Shown here: positions 60,471 to 64,000 of the stretch, one piece after another
Position numbering within the stretch: position 1 is the stretch's first letter
Layout of the letters: every line of letters starts with the position of its first letter
The notes under the pieces: model-generated
Database searches by the model: none
Told to the model about the DNA's origin: nothing
What the model saw: the letters and a program-made list of their open reading frames with translations, nothing else
Origin: Solen grandis
Lineage: Eukaryota; Mollusca; Bivalvia; Adapedonta; Solenidae
Assembly (NCBI GenBank): GCA_021229015.1
Contig: CM037782.1
Span: 36,052,038-36,116,037, forward strand
Direction: 5' to 3'
DNA length: 64,000 nucleotides
Made by a program: the position numbers and the translations under genes

Positions 60471-60821
60471 GGATTAAATTTTTTATAACATTCATAAAGA
60501 ACTTATAGATAATTTAACTTTCAGAACTCGTTTAATTGTCTTGTTTTCTTCAGTATTTCCAGAGTATCCTCGCCTTGATATCTTCTGTTGACAGCGACTT
60601 TTCTTAATGATTATTATCCACATAGTTCGTATTTTTCCTTAACGTCAACCAGTTGATGTGTACTGATATCTAAAAGTTGAGTAGCTGACTAATAAGACTT
60701 GGAAAGCACGTTAACGTATGTGAAAAATTTAACAACAGGCTGACGTCAAATTTTATAGCGCCATCTCAAAATATAGCAGCGTATTGCAGTAATAGGGCGG
60801 GGCAAATTCTAAGTTAGGCAG

Positions 60822-60901
60822 TGTTTATTAAGAGAGAATTTAACTGTTAAGAAGCCGTCACTCGCTACGCCCGTTTTGGCTTCGTACTCTCTTAATAAAC
60901 A
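60822..60901. repeat. Foldback hairpin, 15-bp perfect arms
   Basis: TGTTTATTAAGAGAG (60822-60836) pairs with 60887-60901. An inner stem, GAAGCC (60851-60856) with GGCTTC (60878-60883), surrounds CTCGCTACGCCC. It has the same two-stem layout as 44532-44612. Confidence 0.8.
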
Positions 60902-61235
60902 ATATTACCTATCGTATACTAATAACTTGTAAATTGTAAATGACGTCATTTTTTGCCATATTGTTTACGTCATCAACATAATTTTGTTCTATGATATTTA
61001 CAGTTTTAACTTCTTGTTATATACAAAACCCTTATTAAACCATCTATCTTTATTTCAATCCTCCATAAATATGTAGAGTACAAATTTCAAATTCAACAAA
61101 CATAGAACATGATATATATACAGATAAAATATAGCATATCACAGCACAACTACATACTGTACATGATGTACATAATATAGTTAACACTCTTAAATTGTTA
61201 ATCATTTTAAATCACTTATACAGGAAAACGAAAAT

Positions 61236-61246
61236 ACTAAAAAAAA

Positions 61247-61281
<35 letters not shown>

Positions 61282-61322
61282 CACACACATACATACATAT
61301 ATACATATACATACATACACCC
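61236..61322. repeat. (CA)n / (TA,CATA)n microsatellite
   Basis: A pure CA run of about 15 units is followed by TA and ACATATAC-type units. A short open frame through it is a low-complexity artefact. Confidence 0.92.
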
Positions 61323-64000
61323 GTATACACAGTTATGCATTCAGTTTACCATTTGGCACAAAATCATGTTAATTTTATACATTCTATGCTTTGTTTTTTC
61401 TGTATATCATACAAATAAATGTATTACTACATAGAAATGTTTCCATCTCTATGTAAAAATATTCATCATGTTAATTCTTTTGTTAGAAAGGAAATCATGT
61501 TAAACATTTACAGTAATATTTTGTGCGCACCTACATTCACAATGCTCTGACCCAGGTGAAGATTATTAAATATTTTGTGGACGGTTCCTAATGAATCATA
61601 TCACATAAAGTTCTTGCCAAAAATTCATTATTAAATGTCAGTAGAAAATATACAGCTAACTTAGTCATAATCACACACTGGCTATGAGTATCTTGCTTCA
61701 TCATTCTGATATATTCCCTTAGTCCACAGTTATCTATAATAAAATCTCAGAGTGTACCTCTTAATTTGGTGACCCTGTCACAAAATTGTATTTGGTGTAC
61801 AATATAATTGCCTGTTCGCAAACCACACCTCTACATATCCTAACAAAACGTCTAGAGATTATATGTCCAGTAATAAAAAACAAACCTCTGTAGTACGGAG
61901 TTTTAGTTGCGTCACCTTTTAACATTGTCCAAAATGGTGAGGAATTACCATCATTTAAAACAATACTGAATAGAACATATATTTTATTACGACTTATAAA
62001 TACAAGTATATTTTCATTATAACACATAATCACAATATCAAACCACGGTGATCTGACTCAGTATTTAACATCTAAATACCTGTGCATAGGATAGAAAATT
62101 TTAAGTTGGTTCTAGAATAGATAGGCTTAAAGAGGAAAAACGAAACAAATAATCATATTTATAAACAATGATTTCAGGTATATAAGGAACCATTGTACAC
62201 ATAAGTAATTTCAAATTTTAATGTTCACAACAAAACATTTTTTAAAGCAGTACATTACACATTTTCCCGTGTACATAACCTGCTATTCACCGAGTTTACA
62301 CCAGTCTACTACTATCCACGGAAAGAATGACAATTAATAGAAAGAAAACTATGCATATCAAACAACGTACTTCCTTGGGAGATTAGTGATACTGTTAAAG
62401 AAGAGCACAGCTATAGTGGTATGGTCAGCATAAGGTACACAAACTACGTGTATATAGTGCTCTATATCTTAATCAGATATCGGTTCTTCTACGGTCAAAG
62501 TAAGACAACCCAATGAAATTGACAATCAAAACAAAACAAGATCAGAGTGCAAATAAACCCAGTATAGCACTTAATCAGACTGAAAATGTACGTGTCTCTA
62601 TACCTGGGTGATATAAGTCAAACTGAGTTCCAATCGTATGTTATACGTCTATTGAATTATGCTGTGCAAATATTGGTCTTCTGTCTTGTATGCTAAGGTG
62701 GCCCGAATAATCATGCAGTGAATCATCGATAGAATGAATTTGATGAATATGAACAACATGCAATGTAGAATGCGAGTCAACTACAATCTACCACGACGCC
62801 GCAAACGTTGGTGCCATGGCCAAAGCTTCACGTGCAATGTTTACACATCTACAACAAAGTGTGTTTGAAAAGAAAAGCCCTTATTTTTGCATTACAATTT
62901 ATATGTAGTTAAATACTAAATATTACACTTTCCCTCTTATCAACCAACAGTTCTTATGGATATTATAGTTGGGGTTATTAATCAGAGAACACAATAGATC
63001 TGTAATATAAAGTTTATAATCTCATAGTATCTCACCAAAGATTCACGCCATTTTGATGGTGGATATTTAGTATAGCTATACCTACTGGATTAGCCCCACC
63101 CCTTCCCTAGGCAAAAATGTATGGAGGCTTTTCGTTGCCAAAAATCCAGCCTTGTAATCATGACAATTTATACTTCGGTTCAACTAAACAGATTTGTAAA
63201 AGTATAAACGTTTATCCGAGAGGTACATATTGTGCTCGTATTGTGCGTTTTGATTATCTCGATTTAACTAGTAACGATTTTACTTCTAGAATGTAATTTG
63301 GTAACATGCAAATAATATTTATAATTTTTCAAACACCTTAGCTCTGTTTGTGAAAATTATGCATTGTATTTCTGAAAATTGTGAATTAAAAAAATCGACT
63401 TTTTTATGAAAGTGGCATTGAGCGCGAATTCACAACACCAGTAATGGCAGTGACTAAATATTAAATTTTGAAGAAAAAAAGCACAATTGTGGTGAAGTGG
63501 GTTCTCATATCATGTGGCTTTGGTGGCTCGACTAAAAAAACATCAAAGTTAAAATCCTGGCCAGGGATATAAAAATCTAAATATAAATTTACGCCATGCT
63601 GCGCTAATATTGCTGGCTTTACAATGTAGGTGGGGTACGTTTCAAAAACTAATCTTTTTTATATCTTTTGATGTTGATTCAATACCTGCATACAATGGCA
63701 CTCATGCAACTGAAACACATGATGCTTAGTAAATAATTGTGATACTGTTTAATTCTCATCATACATTTACCTTGAATGTGTAGACCTACACGCTGCAACA
63801 CTTCCCTTATTCGTACATGGGAGATAACTGCGTGGAGGTTTGCCAGTCGTTGTCGGAAAATACCGAAAGTGAGCGGACAATTACGTTTATTTACGATGAT
63901 GTAGTGGGCGGGGAAATAGGCGGAGCTTATTTATCAACATTGCAAACGTGTAAACCTGGATTAAGCTGAGCCGAATCATGATGGTCGGACATTGTAAAGT
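61323..64000. other. Right edge of window, no gene recognised
   Basis: AT-rich DNA with no convincing exon. A worn SINE-like fragment may lie near 63515-63570 (GGCTTTGGTGGCTCGACTAA then a degraded B box). The last 200 bases are GC-richer (GTGGGCGGGGAAATAGGCGG) and could approach a promoter outside the window, but this is only an impression. Confidence 0.35.

Overview
The window is animal nuclear DNA, most likely from a bivalve mollusc. It is AT-rich, its genes are split by GT-AG introns, and it is crowded with molluscan-type repeats: tRNA-derived SINEs ending in a TGTCGGTGCGACGTTAAAC-like tail, a bivalve-style element with a tandem-repeat core, a BEL/Pao retroelement and a jockey/CR1-like LINE. 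The exact species cannot be told from the sequence. A run of 100 N at 40601-40700 is an assembly gap.

The only intact protein-coding genes I can support are two tandem paralogues on the minus strand. Both encode SLC1-family, Na+-dependent excitatory amino acid (glutamate/aspartate) transporters. The upstream copy lies at 21585-32135 and has nine coding exons summing to 1557 nt (518 residues). The downstream copy lies at 1573-9345. I found eight of its nine exons; the frame demands one more small exon, giving about 517 residues. Intron positions and phases match between the copies. Both keep the HP1 serine-rich loop, the NMDGT motif, the AAIFIAQ signature, the HP2 GAAGIPSAG loop and the TM8 DRFRT arginine that marks acidic-substrate transporters. 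A 101-bp stretch of exon 7 is almost identical between them while neighbouring exons are well diverged, which suggests recent gene conversion.

Layout: 1-1572 is the 3' flank of copy 1. Copy 1 (1573-9345) has a SINE, a tRNA-like SINE and a 26-bp minisatellite in its introns. The intergenic DNA at 9386-21340 is dominated by a 55-bp minisatellite (12901-16034). Copy 2 (21585-32135) has several SINEs and a 65-bp higher-order satellite made of 13 pentamers in its introns. The rest, 32136-64000, is a repeat graveyard. It holds SINEs, foldback hairpins, a small MITE, a PIF1-like helicase relic, a Tc1-like transposase relic, a frameshifted LINE, and a decayed BEL/Pao element (5' LTR, primer-binding site, gag zinc knuckle, protease, RT, RNase H, start of integrase) that appears interrupted by a 1-kb non-autonomous element. 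A TIR-flanked element with a tRNA-like interior lies at 59743-59998.

I see no bacterial-type operon, CRISPR or defence system. The points most worth following up are the gene conversion in the transporter pair, the missing exon in copy 1, the structured satellites, the inverted-repeat element enclosing a tRNA-like unit, and a 76-bp exon-like duplication that breaks exactly at a splice donor.
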